This document shows positions 13,058 to 25,300 of a stretch of 64,000 nucleotides of DNA, one piece after another. The first letter of the stretch is position 1; the number at the start of each line of letters is the position of its first letter. The DNA is taken from contig CM035164.1 in the NCBI GenBank assembly GCA_020205615.1, positions 4,119,501-4,183,500 of the forward strand, in the 5' to 3' direction. This DNA comes from Panax quinquefolius (lineage: Eukaryota; Streptophyta; Magnoliopsida; Apiales; Araliaceae). The notes below the pieces were generated by a model, which was given only the letters and a program-made list of their open reading frames with translations, searched no databases and was not told the origin of the DNA. Both the position numbers and the translations under genes were made by a program.

Positions 13058-15658
13058 TGTGACGCCCCTAAAATAGGTATACATCACCCATTCTGAGTTG
13101 TCAATACATGGTACAGAAACAACTACAACTTTATTATTACAACAGTAAAACTGTGAGTTTGAATACAAATATTATCTTCTAGACAATATCTATACTCAAA
13201 TAAATCCTCATCACATTTATTGATACATTATTTTACAAAATGGTGAGGACTACTAAACAACTCTCTCTAGAACCTTCATTCCATACCCGACTGCATCGCA
13301 TATATATTCTCGCCTCCGAGAAGAAAAAATGGAACAAAAAGGAAAAGGGTGAGCTCAACTAGCCCAAAGAAAGAATATTATGACTAAGATAATATACAAC
13401 AAATTATCGTTAGTCTTCAACAGGAAAAATCTAATAGAATACAATAGACAACAAATTTTAAATCAATATTCGCAATGAAATAATAATTCATTAGAAGAGT
13501 TAAGTAGAGAATGCAAACTACTATCTTCTATGTATGAATTTAAAAGTTCATCGCTCTATCTTTTATCCATGTAACATCAATCAATATATATCCGAATCAA
13601 ATATTCATCTTTGCACTACAGCCAAAGATATTCATCATTGGTCATGTTCATCTAAACACTGCTCATCTTTTGCACTACGCGCCAAAGATATTCTTCAGAA
13701 ATCATTCATCTTTTGCACTAAAGCCAAAGATATTCAATAATATCATCATTTAAGATCGAGGATGATGAAAATATTTTTAAAGAAACGAATCCAATTGAAA
13801 CAAAATGACAAGGATTAAGGATTAAGGATTCAGATTTTGTTTTATCCATGTCCAAAAATACCTCAAAAATAATTATAGTGGTGTAAAATTCAAGAATGAT
13901 CAAAACATGGATACAATCAAAGCTAGTATCCGTAATAGATATTTTGACGAAAAGAAAATTTTTCATTTTCATGAATAATTCGTGTAAAGATTCGATACGT
14001 GAATAAGGTCGTGATACGTGAATAGTAACTCTGAAAACCAAAAGTTTCAAATTTGTTAAAAGCTTCAGATCAATATTTCAACATAATGATATTGAAGAAA
14101 TAATATCATTAAAAAAAAAATATCCCTTACCTCACAAAGACAAGAGATTTCTAATTGAAACACCGGATATAAAGCTATGACTTGAACTTGCAGACATCAG
14201 ATAGCAATACTCAAAGTATACTCAAAATACTCACAAGAATACGCTTCGATAATATAGAGAGAGAAAACTTTAGTTTCTCGTGTAATTTTCAATTCTAACC
14301 CAAGACCCTATTTATAGAAATCGCTGTAACACCAAAGCAGTAAAATTTAATTTAAAATTATTATATATATCAAAATTCCTACGCCACTCTTGAAATATGA
14401 TTTCAGCTCAATAAGCACATGCCACATTCTAGAAAAAGTAAAAAAAAAACGTTTTTCTAATTTAAAATAATTTAAACTTCCAAAAATCAATTATTTCGGA
14501 GCTTCGGAACTTTAATAATTCATAATAAATAGCCCTTTTGTCGGAAAATTCGAAACGCGTGGCTTTTTATAGGAAATTCAATTCTCTACAACTTTGCAGA
14601 AGAAAGTTTTTCCAAATTCCAAATAAAAATCGACCAAATCCACAAACGGGCAATTTTACATGTGCTATAATCAAATTTCAAACCAATAAATGGGGTCCAC
14701 CGACATGTTTAACATGTTTTAAACATTTATTGCAACAAAAATACTCTTCCTCCTCAGATACTCATATATCCCACATTCAATGTAAAAATATCACCATTAT
14801 TATATTATTAAAATATAATAATATATTTAAATGAATTATTTTATCGTAAAAAAGATAAAATTTTAATTTTCAACAATTGTCACATTAAAAATTTTCTCCA
14901 TCTATATCCACATAAAATCAATATTTTTCTCATCATATGAATCAATAATTAATTGTTCACAAATAATATTTCGTAATCACAATATCGACAATCCGCGTAG
15001 TTCCCAAGAAAGAGGGCTTTCCAATAAGAATTTCTCTCATCAAGCGCCGCAATTTAGTGACCAAACCTCTCCTTAGATGTAACTTTCTAGACATTGCCAA
15101 TAATATTATCTAATAATTTTATTCAGATAATATGAATTATTGCTTCGATAATGAAAAATATTCGTGTAATGACAATTATCAAACAACAAAGAATATAAAA
15201 TATCAACGCAACAATTATTAAATCAATAAAAATATCGAACAAGAATTATCAGAACCATTATCGAGTAAAGGCCTTCACGTAAGAATCAATAATTGGTGCA
15301 ATACCGTAAAGCTATCGTGTTTTAACCAATTTAGTATTTTAACAAGATAATTCAGAATAACTAACTACCGTTATTTTTAAACAACTTATATTTGCTGCTT
15401 TCTTCATCCAATCGCTTCAGTTATGGGGCCCACACATGGTTGCTACCGTCGCATTTAATATTCCCGACAAAGATTTAATATTCCACCACCAAACTAATAT
15501 TCCCTAACAACAATGAATATTTTATAACCACTTGCTTATTTTGAAATATTTCATGTATTTTACCCCTAACTATCCACATTAATCAAATCAACCCTTACTA
15601 TTTCAAAATAATAAATAAAGAAAATTAAATTTCATTAATAATAAGTTGGGGTCTTACA
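13058..15658 (-). repeat. 3' LTR of the nested Tekay-type element
   Basis: It starts TGTGACGCCCC and ends GGGGTCTTACA in plus orientation, that is, TG...CA termini. It is 2,601 bp long and closely similar along its length to 20417-22985. A TATA-like CTATTTATAG near 14,308-14,317 reads as CTATAAATAG on the minus strand and is the likely LTR promoter. It contains the small repeat family TTTGCACTAC...GCCAAAGATATTC (about 13,600-13,735), three to four copies. Confidence 0.9.
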
Positions 15659-15675
15659 ACCTCCCTCCTTATGAA
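15659..15675 (-). other. Polypurine tract of the nested element
   Basis: Immediately inside the 3' LTR the minus strand reads AAGGAGGGAGGT, a purine-rich run next to the LTR start. This is the usual second-strand primer of LTR retrotransposons. The same position in the sibling elements reads AAGAAGGGAGATT. Confidence 0.8.
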
Positions 15676-15689
15676 ATTTCGTCCTCTAA

Positions 15690-18600
15690 ATCGACGTACG
15701 ACTGGTGTTTCAAAAGGTGAGGATACCTCGCTTTCATTTCCGCTTTCAATTCCTGTGTCATTTCTATAAAGCATGATTCCTCCACAAACTTTAACTTGTG
15801 GTATGACCTTTTTCGCTGCAGTAGGACATGCTCCTTCCTATCCAAGATCTTGACAGTACCTCCTCACACGTTAAGTCTTCTGGCTATCTCGTCCGGTTCT
15901 AACTCTATAACGTGGTTCGGGTCTTTACATATTTATTTAAATACGATATGTGAAAACATATTATGAACACGAGACATACTTTGAGGTAACGCGAGTCTAT
16001 AAAGCTACATTTCCTACTCGGTCAAGAATTTGAAATGGACCAATAAATCGTGGATCGAGCTTTCTCTCTTCCCAAATCTTGTAACTCCCTTCCATGGAGC
16101 AACTCGCAACAATACATGATCCCCTATACTAAATTCCACGCTCTTTTGATGAAGATCCGCATAACTCTTTTGTCGATCTTGTGCCGCTTTTGTATACGTT
16201 GTCGAATCATTTGGATCTTTTTCAGAGTCATATACGCATCAACTCGGGTCCCAACAATGTTGCTTCACCCACCTCGTCCCAACATATCGAGAAGCGACAC
16301 TTTCGCCCATATAATGCTTCAAATGGAGCCACACCTATACTTGCTCGATAATCGTTGTTGTAGGAGAATTCCACCAATGGTAAATACTTATCCCAACCGC
16401 CCTTGAAGTTCAGGACACGTAGTCTTAATAAATCTTCAAGAGTTTGAATAGTCCTTTCGATTGTCCGTCTGCTTTGAGGATGGTATGTCGAATCGAATCA
16501 GAACTGCGTGCCCATAGCTTTTTGCAAGCTAACCCAAAATCTTGAAGTGAATCTTGGGTCACGATCCAAAACTATGGATATGTGCATGCCATGTAACCTC
16601 ACAATCTCATTCACGCATATACTAGCAAGACGCTCAAGGAATAAGTCTCCCAGACGGCAAGAAATGAGCAGATTTGGTTAATCTATCAACAATAATCCAA
16701 ATAACATTGATGCCTTGAGAAACCGTAGGAAGACCCATAACGAAATCCATGGTAATGTGTTCCCACTTTCATTTCGGAATCTCAAGTGGTTGCAATGGAC
16801 CCTTAGGTACTAGATGCTCCGCCTTTACACGCTGACAAGTTAAACACATCGAGATAAACTTTGCAATCTCTCTCTTCATATTGTTCCACCAAAATGTATG
16901 TCAAGATCACGATACATTTTGGTACTTCCAGATGGATTGCAAATGGTGTATTGTGTGCCTCCATCATAATCTTGTACTTCAAATCGTAGTCGTTAGGGAC
17001 ACAAAGTCTAGAGTGGACTCAAGTATTCCTTCTTCATCAATTCTCGCTCCTAATAGCTCCTTCTTGTACTTTCTTCTTCATACGATCATCAGCCTCCGGC
17101 CATGGCTCGAGCAACCTTAACTTTTTCTATTAAAGTTGGCTCTACGCGTATACTTGACATCATCGCACTCATTCCTCAAGATATGATCTTCTACTCAACG
17201 CATCGCCTACCACGCTCGCTTTACCAAGATGGTATTGAATAGTGTGGTCGTAGTCTTCAATAGCTCGAGCCAACGTCACGCCGCATGTTGAGTTCTTTTT
17301 TAGTGAAGAAATATTTAAGGCTTTTTATGGTCCCAATATATCTCCACTTTCTCCCCATATATAGATAGTGCCTCCATATCTTTAATAAGAAAAACGATCG
17401 GCCGCTAACTCTAGATCATGAGTAGGATAATTCCTCTCATACTCTTTTTTAAGTTGTCGCGAGGCATAGGCTATGACTTTTCCACGCTGCATGAGAACAC
17501 ATCCTAACCCTTTTCCTCAAGCATCGTCAGAGATAACAAATCCATCCGAACCAGATGGTATTGTTAGAACAAAGCCAAATAAGTCTCTCTTAAGCTCTTG
17601 GAAACTCTTCTCGCATTCTTCGCTCCAAACGAATTTTGTATCCTTCCGAAGTTAGCCGAAGTTATGGAGTAGCGATTCGAGAAAACCCTTCCATTAATCT
17701 CCGATAATAACCATTTAGACCCGTAAAGTTACGTGATTTTGGCCACCGACTTTGGTTGTTCCCAACTTCAGATTGCTTCAATCTTCGCCGTCCACGGATA
17801 CTCCATGTTTTGACACACGTGCCCAAGAAATGCTACTTCCTCAAGCCGTAACTCGCATTTCTTCAATTTGGCATATAGTTTGTTTTCACGAAGCCTTCGA
17901 GTACCAAATTTCAAATGGTGCTCATGATCTTCACGACTTTTGGAATATATGAGGATGTCATCAATAAAGACAACAACAAACCGATCCAAATATTCCTTGA
18001 ATACTTGGTTCATCATATCCATGAAAGTCAGTAGGAGCATTAGTTAGTCCAAAGACATGACTAAGAATTCATAATGCCCATACCGAAGTTTCAAGGCGCT
18101 CTTTTGAATATCCTCGCTTCTAATCTTCACCGATGATATCCGTAATCTAAGATCGATTTTTGAAAAGAATTGTGCCCCTCTTGAATCGGTCAAACAAGTC
18201 ATCAATACGAGGTAGAGGATACCTATTCTCGATGGTGACATGGTTCAATTCCCGATAGTCAATATAAAGTCGTGATACTCCCGCTCTTTCTTCTTTACTT
18301 AATAAAACAGAGCACCCCAAGGAGATGTACTTAGATTTAATGAAACCGATGTCCAACAATTCTCGTAGTTGGACCTTTAACTCCTCAAGTTCAATAGAGC
18401 CATTCGATATGGGGTTTTAGAAATGGGCTTTTGTACAGTTCAAGATCAATAAAGAATTCAACTTCACGCTCGGGGTAGACCGGAAGTTCTTCAGAAATAC
18501 GCCGGAAAAGTCAATAACAACAGAATATTATTCAAATTTGACGTGTCTTTATTCAAATCCATAACATGGGCTAAGAAAGCTTGACATCCGCTTTTCAATA

Positions 18601-20010
18601 AACGAATAGCTTTTATGATTAGATATGATGTTGATTGATTTTAATGGTTTAGTTGCTTGAATTGCATAAAAAGTTGGTTAGGAATATGAAAACTAACAAC
18701 CTTACAAAACAATCAATTTTGGCATGATGAGTAGTTAACCAATCAATCCCTAAAATCACATCAAAAGCAAGTATCTTTAAAGAGATAAGGTCAATGTGTA
18801 AGGTGATGGTGCCAACTTGAATCAAACAAGATTTATAAACAATGGATGTGATGAAAGTTTCTCCTAACGGAGTTTCCACAGATAGGTCAAAGTCTAATTT
18901 CTCCCGAGTCAAGTTTAAACGCTGAGCACATGCAGAGAGATAAATGAATGGTAAGACTTAGATCAAGTAAGGTATAAACTTCGCAAGAATTTATAAATAG
19001 CTTACCCGTGATCACCTCGTTTGGGTTCCTCGATTTTGACCACCACAACAAACGCTTCTTCCGGAATCATTGACTTTGACTTTTCTCGGGATGATTTTTG
19101 AGTCACCGTCCTCACCGAACTAGGTTTCGCTACTGCATAATCTCGAAAGCGATATGTCCTTCCTTTCCACAATTATAGCATACCTTGAATCTGTTATGGG
19201 ACAGCTTGATCGATATGTCCTCTTTTCCAAGATTTATAAAGATATGACCGGTGGTCGCGTTTCTCTCCTTTAGAACCGATTGTTTGCCGCAAGACCGCTG
19301 CCTTCACATGGTCGTTGTTAAATCTCCTTTTTAAAATCTCCTCCCGACTCGCTTCTTCTATTTTCATGGCCATGATTACCACCAGAGTGGTTACCATTTT
19401 TGTCCGTCTTTGCTTTTTTCTCCATTGGTTATCATTATTCTATTGATCGCTAACTCGTACGATCCTCGTTATGGTCCCTCGGTTGAACATACTCGTTATC
19501 TCGCTTCTAACAATCGAGCCCCGTTAACAACATCCTAATCAGAGAGAAAATTTATGAGAAATGAGATATTGTCGATGCCGGGTTTCAAACCTCTCGTAAA
19601 CATCCGCTACATAATGCCTCATTCTCCACCAAATGAGGTGCAAACTCGATAACTCGCAAACTTTGCATCGCATCGAGACACCGCCATGTTGTTTTGTTCT
19701 AATCTGATGAACTCCACTTCCTTCATACGATTTAACACTTTCGTGAAAGTATTTGTCATTAAATAGTTTCAAACATCTCCCAAGACATGCCGAAAAGTAC
19801 AATTTGGATGGGTACGCTTCTTCACGCACTCCCACCAAGAGTCGCCGCTTCGCCGGAACATAAAGGTGGCGAATGGAACCTTCGTTTCTCCGCATCCCAA
19901 GACATCGAATATCTTGGTAATTTGCTTGACCCATGTTTCCGCCATGATTGGATCCGCTTTCCTTAAATTCGTGGTCCCAACTCTTTGAATCGCTTGGCAC
20001 GTGACAACCC
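15690..20010 (-). pseudogene. Decayed gag-pol of the nested Tekay-type element
   Basis: Read right to left: gag at about 20,000-19,390, including WRMRHYVADVYERFETRHRQ; a zinc knuckle near 19,185-19,140 reading CYNCGKEGH; protease-flanking sequence at 18,912-18,649 with DVILGIDWLTTHHAKIDCF; RT at about 18,360-17,768 with [29 protein letters not shown] and [14 protein letters not shown]; RNase H at about 17,480-17,130; integrase zinc region near 17,000-16,830 and core to about 16,380; and a C-terminal chromodomain-like tail near 15,950-15,700. Frames change many times and no enzyme is intact. It aligns almost end to end with the inner element at 53-58 kb. Confidence 0.8.
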
Positions 20011-20402
20011 GTGAATTGCTATCATTTCCTCCTATATTTTGAACACGAAGTCTCCTCGTCGATTTTGCATGAATCGCAAAAAGCTTCTAAACATCCCCTC
20101 GCTCATCATCTCGCTTCAGGTGGTGTTGTTCACAGGAGGAACATTGCCACTGCTGCACGCTTCTCCTCGCTGGTGAGTACAAAAGGCTCCACTGGCCTCA
20201 TTTCCATTGTTAATATTCTCACGACATTCTCAAACACCGCCATAAAACAAGGGTTAATTAAGGAAATCAATATATCACATAATATCCCTATATATCGACC
20301 AACTAACAAATAAGCTTAGGTAGGACACACTAGCTAAGGATTTACTCTGCTCTCTCCCCTCCTAGTTCTATTCCCCGATCTCCGCCAGAGATCATATCCC
20401 TA

Positions 20403-20413
20403 AGCTCGATACC
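20403..20413 (-). other. Primer-binding site, tRNA-iMet type, with one base missing
   Basis: On the minus strand the sequence next to the 5' LTR reads TGGTATCGAGCT. The iMet primer site used by many plant LTR elements is TGGTATCAGAGC. The plus strand here has GCTCGATACCA where GCTCTGATACCA is expected, so the T of CTG is missing. The inner element at 58 kb has TGGTATCAAAGC at this place. Confidence 0.75.
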
Positions 20414-20416
20414 AAC

Positions 20417-22985
20417 CGCGACGCCCCAAAATAGGTATACATCACCCATTCTCGAAGTTGTCAATACATGGTATGTAAACAACTACAACTTTATTATTAC
20501 AACAAGAAATCGTGAGTTTGAATACAAATATTATCTTCTAGACAATATCTATACTCAAATAAATCCTCATCACATTTATTGATACATTATTTTACAAAAA
20601 TGGTGAGGACTACTAAACAACTCTCTCTAGAACCTTCATTCCATACCCGACTGCATCGCTATATTCTCGCCTCCCGAGAGAAGAAAATGGAACAAAAAGG
20701 AAAAGGTGAGCTCAACTAGCCCAAGAAAGAAGAATATTATGACTAAGATAATATACAACAAATTATCGTTAGTCTTCAACAGGAAAAATCTAATGAATAC
20801 AATAGACAACAAATTTTAAATCAATATTCGTGATAAGAAATAATAATTCATTAGAAGAGTTAAGAGAATGCAAACTACTATCTTCTATGTATGAATTTAA
20901 AAGTTCATCGCTCATCTTTTATCCCTCGTAACATCAATCAATATATATCCGAATCAAATATTCATCTTTGCACCACAAAGCCAAAGATATTCATCACTTG
21001 GTCATGTTCATCTAAACACTGCTCATCTTTGCACTACGGCCAAAGATATTCTTCAGAAATCATTCATCTTTGCACTACATGTGCCAAAGATATTCAATAA
21101 TATCATCATTTAAGACCGAGGATGATGAAAAATATTTTAAAGAAACGAATCCAAGTGAAACAAAATGACAAGGATTAAGGATTAAGGATTAAGGATTCGT
21201 ATTTTGTTTTATCCATGTCCAAAAATACCTCAAAAATAATTATAGTGGTGTAAAATTCAAGAATGATCAAAACATGGATACAATCAAAGCTAGTATCCGT
21301 AATAGATATTTTGGACTTAAAAGAAAAATTTTTATTTTTCGATGAATAAGGTCAGATTCGTGAATAAAGGTCAGATACGTGAATAAGGCGATACACGTGA
21401 ATAAGAACTTCTGACACCAAAAGTTCCAAATTTGTTAAAAACTTCAGATCAATATTTCAACATAATGATATTGAAGAAATAATATCATTACGAAAAAAAA
21501 TAATATCCCTTACTCTCAAAGACAAGATTTTAAATAAAACACCTGATATAAGCTATGACTTGAACTTGCACCGATATAGCAATACTCAAAGTATACTCAA
21601 AATACTCACAAGAATACGCCGATATATATAGAGAGAAAACTTCAGCTTCGTGTAATTTTCAATTCTAACCCAAAGACCTATATTTATAGAAATCGCTGTA
21701 ACACCAAAGCAGTAAAATTTAATTTACTATTATTATATATATCAAAATTCCTACGCCACTCTTGAAATCTGATTTCAGCTCAATAAGCACATGCCACATT
21801 CTTCTAGAAAAGTAAGAAAAAAACGTTTTCTAATTTAAAATAATTTAAACTTCCAAAATCAATTATTTTGAGCTTCTAACTTTAATAATTCATAATAAAT
21901 AGCCCTTTTGTCAGAAAATTAGAAAACTCATGACTTTTTATAGGAAATTCAATTTCTACAACTTTGCAGTAAGAAAAGTTTTTCAAATTCCAAACAAAAA
22001 TTGACCAAATCCACAAATGGACGACGATTTTACAAAGTTATAATCAAATTTTAGTCAATAAATGGGGTCCACCGACATGTTTAACATGTTTTAAACATTT
22101 ATTGCAACAAAAATACTTTCCTCCTCAGATACTCATATATCCCACATTCGTTGTAAAAATATCACCATTATTATATTATTAAAATATAATAATATATTTA
22201 AATGAATTATTTTATCGTAAAAAGATAAAATTTCAATTTTCAACAATTGTCACATTAAAAATTTTCTCCATCTATATCCACATAAAATCAATATTTTTCT
22301 CATCATATGAATCAATAATTAATTGTTCACAAATAATATTTCGTAATCACAATATCGACAACAGCAGCTTCCTGTGAAAGAGGGGCATTCCAATAAGAAT
22401 TTCTCCTTACTCTGGCGCCAAGCAATTAGTGACCAAACCTCTCCTGTAGATGTAACTTTTTAGACATTGCCAATAATATTATCTAATAATATTATTCAGA
22501 TAATATGAATTATTGCTTCGATAATGAAAAAATACCGTGTAATGACAATTATCAAACAACAAAGAATATAAAATATCAACGCAAAAGAATTATTAAATCA
22601 ATAAAATATCGAACAAGAATTATCGTAACCATTATTGAGTAAAGGTCTTCACGTAAGAATCAATAATCAAAGTGCAATACCGCAAAAGCATCCGTGTTTT
22701 AACCAACCGAGTATTTTAACAAGATAATTCAGAATAACTACGCCTGTTATTTTTAAACAACTTATATTCACGTTTTTCATCCAATCGCTTTTCATCCACA
22801 ATCGCTCATACATGAATGGGCCCACACACGACCAAATCTAATATTCCCCGACAACAATGAATATTTTATAACCACTTGCTTATTTTAAAATATTCAAAGA
22901 TTTAACCCCTAACCATCAATATTAATCAAATCAACCCTTACTATTTCAAAATAATAAATAGAAAATTAAATTTCATTTTATAACA
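20417..22985 (-). repeat. 5' LTR of the nested Tekay-type element
   Basis: It starts CGCGACGCCCC (family TGTGACGCC, start altered) and ends ...TTTCATTTTATAACA directly before the TTATC duplication. It is 2,569 bp long and matches 13058-15658 over nearly all its length, but the terminal GGGGTCTTACA block has been replaced by a short TTATAACA end. The repeats with TTTGCACTAC and GCCAAAGATATTC recur at about 20,965-21,095. Confidence 0.88.
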
Positions 22986-23584
22986 TTATCAAACTTACAC
23001 CACCTTATAGTTTGAAAATAAGAACTCATTGACTCAATAGTTCTAATTTGATAAAAACAAAACAAGATAACTCCATCTATACCTCCATTTTTAAATCAAG
23101 TATTAAATCAACCCTAATAGTAACTCATGTGAATAAATACTAAATCATGAATAAATAGTATAAATTGAAAAATTAATTCATTAACTATACCTCAAGTCAT
23201 GCAAGTATTATCAATCTTGCACCACCACCCCTAATAATAGATAAGAATGTGAATCAATAGTACTCGTGAATAATAACTCGTGTATAAGAACTCGTGAATA
23301 AGATTCTGAATACCTAAAAAATACCCCAAATACCGAGTGAATAATATTCAGTGAATAGTAATCCGTGAATAAGAACTCGTGAATAGTACCTCGACAAAAA
23401 AAATGTCCCAAATACTCGAAGTGAACAATACTAGAGTGAATAATAAGAATCTGTATTTTATGACAACTTGTCTACTTTGAAAATTTTTTACATATCACCC
23501 TTTACTTTAAACTTTTATCAATTTAACTATTTACCAAAATAGAAAAATTGAATACTTTTATTTCATAAAATTCGGGGTCTCACA

Positions 23585-25029
23585 CTTATACTATCGAAAC
23601 AAAAATGAAACTTATTTATTAAAAAAATGAATTAAAAATTAATTGGTGGCGAAGAATTAACTTAAAAAATAAGTTGTAAATATATTATAGACGACAAGGG
23701 CGGAGCTAGGAATATTTTTGCCGCCCTGGGCTGAAGGCTTACTCTAAAATCCCATATTTCATAAGCATAATAGAGGAGCTTAGCCAAAAATTTTATCCTT
23801 ATTACTCCAATTAGCATATATATAACCTCTCATCACATCAACAAAGTAATTTCAATTCGTTATTTATCTCAAATTCATGAATTTAACAAGTATAAACTAG
23901 TTGTCGTTGATGCACTTTCTCTTGGTTTAAAGAAAGAAAACAAAGTTTTCTCTCTTTTGCTTCCTTGACTTTCCATTGTGGCTTATAAGATTGCTTAACA
24001 GCTGGATTTTTAACAAAAAAATTGGTTCAATTGAAAGATTATATTGAATGATTATAGTGAAAAATAACATACTGAATGCTAATAGTATCATTAGATTTCA
24101 AAACCTAGAAAGTTTTTAACTAAGTAAATTAGTCAAAGCATGGCATACAACAAGCATAATATCAAACAATTACTCTTATCTTAGTAATGTGCCACAATTA
24201 ACAACAAATGATGCATGAACAAGTTAACATCAAAATTAAACAAGATAGATGCCAACATAGCACTAAAAACTACTCCCTCCAGGATGTCAAAAAAAAAAAC
24301 AAGGACATCACAGTCTTTGAGGATACTAGATTAAATAAACAGAACTATATCTTAAGGATAAAGATGAAGACGCAAGGGAAAAAACGCTTGGATAAAATCA
24401 TAAACACTTATTAAAAATTATTGTACACTTGGATAAACAGAACTAAAAATTATTGTACAAACCTTTAAAGACAGATGAGAAGCCCAAGCAATTTCTTAAT
24501 ACAAGAAAACAGAAAAACAATATTGGGCTGAGCTATTGAAGATATATAAGTACTAAATATTTTCCAAAAACTCTACCTGGGCTAAAGCCCACCCTAACCT
24601 ATAAAATTTAAAAGTGAACAATTGTTGAAGTATGTAATATTATATAAATAAATTTTAATAAAAGCAACTTATTAGTATTTAATATAAAATTTTATTTACA
24701 ATTTTAATGAAGTATTTTGAGACGTTAAAATAGTTATGTATTACATTTTAGTAAATAAAAATTTCAAAGCAAATAGTCAATATTAGTTTTCAGGTTTTTA
24801 AATAGTTTTATAAATTTAACGTCAACAAATCTATTACAAAATTAAATTTCGACTAATATATAATTTTAATGAACAAGTGAAAAATAAAAGAACCAAATAA
24901 AATACCTTAATTTATAAACACAAACGAAGCATTTATGGGCCCGATTAAACATATTACAAAGCGTAGCCCAGTCCATCCCAATCAATTTCCCCCACGGCCC
25001 TAGCGAGCCATTTATATCGTGGATACTTG
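23585..25029. other. Intergenic DNA with a degenerate DNA-transposon-like repeat
   Basis: After the CTTAT duplication the region is AT-rich. At about 23,697 the sequence CAAGGGCGGAGCTAGG followed by GCCGCCCTGGGCTGAAGGC resembles the end of common plant hAT-like repeats. At about 24,575-24,600 CCTGGGCTAAAGCCCACCC looks like the opposite end of such an element, truncated. I found no convincing terminal inverted repeat or TSD, so this is tentative. No coding sequence is evident. Confidence 0.35.
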
Positions 25030-25036
25030 TATAAAA
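25030..25036 (+). promoter_or_regulatory. Probable TATA box of the PHD-MYB gene
   Basis: TATAAAA lies about 45 bp before a first upstream ATG and 271 bp before the main start codon. A transcription start near 25,060 would give a 5' leader of roughly 240 bases. At about 25,168-25,177 the leader holds TTAGGGTTAG, a telobox-like telomeric-repeat motif often seen near plant transcription starts. Confidence 0.5.
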
Positions 25037-25076
25037 AGAGAGAAATTAAAACAGATTTTCAGAGCGAGAGAGAAAT

Positions 25077-25133
25077 ATGAATTCCAATTCCCAAAGCTGT
25101 CACGACGATTCTTCGTCTGTCTTCCTCTGGTAA
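25077..25133 (+). other. Upstream ORF 1 in the leader of the PHD-MYB gene
   Basis: An ATG at 25077 opens an 18-residue frame (MNSNSQSCHDDSSSVFLW) that stops at 25131-25133, upstream of the main ATG at 25301. If the transcript begins near the TATA box, scanning ribosomes meet this frame first, so it could reduce translation of the main protein. The effect is inferred. Confidence 0.4.
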
Positions 25134-25181
25134 ATTGTTACCAAAATCAAAATCAAAATCAAAATCGTTAGGGTTAGTGCT

Positions 25182-25217
25182 ATGGACGAGATTCTGAAGA
25201 AAGCATTTCGACTGTAA
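25182..25217 (+). other. Upstream ORF 2 in the leader of the PHD-MYB gene
   Basis: A second upstream ATG at 25182 opens an 11-residue frame (MDEILKKAFRL) ending with TAA at 25215-25217. It follows an AAAATC repeat and the telobox-like motif. With uORF 1 it gives a two-uORF leader. Its role is inferred. Confidence 0.4.
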
Positions 25218-25300
25218 CCACGAAAAGATACTCTTGTCTGTTCATGAATCCACCGGAGAAATTTGAGTATTGAAGGTTCAGAAAACTGTGTTTTTCGTTA

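Larger units (their letters stand above)
13058..22985 (-). mobile_element. Full-length but decayed Tekay/Del-type chromovirus nested in the solo LTR
   Basis: Two LTRs (13058-15658 and 20417-22985) flank a 4.8-kb internal region with minus-strand gag-pol remnants. The perfect 5-bp TSD TTATC lies at 13053-13057 and 22986-22990. The polypurine tract adjoins the left LTR and a tRNA-iMet-type primer site adjoins the right LTR, so transcription ran from right to left. RT, protease and gag blocks match those of the elements at 47-64 kb, of the Tekay/Del clade of chromoviruses. No long frame is intact. Its insertion post-dates the solo LTR's original insertion. Confidence 0.92.
11233..23584 (-). mobile_element. 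Solo LTR of a Tekay-type element, split by a nested element
   Basis: The left part, 11233-13057, begins TGTGACGCCCCC and the right part, 22991-23584, ends GGGGTCTCACA, the two termini of this LTR family in plus orientation. Outside them is a perfect 5-bp target-site duplication, CTTAT, at 11228-11232 and 23585-23589. Joined across the nested element, the two parts total 2,419 bp, matching the other LTRs here (about 2.4-2.8 kb). No second LTR or internal region belongs to this insertion, so it is a solo LTR left by LTR-LTR recombination. A TATA-like box (near 12,944-12,954) sits in the same place as in sibling LTRs. Confidence 0.9.
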
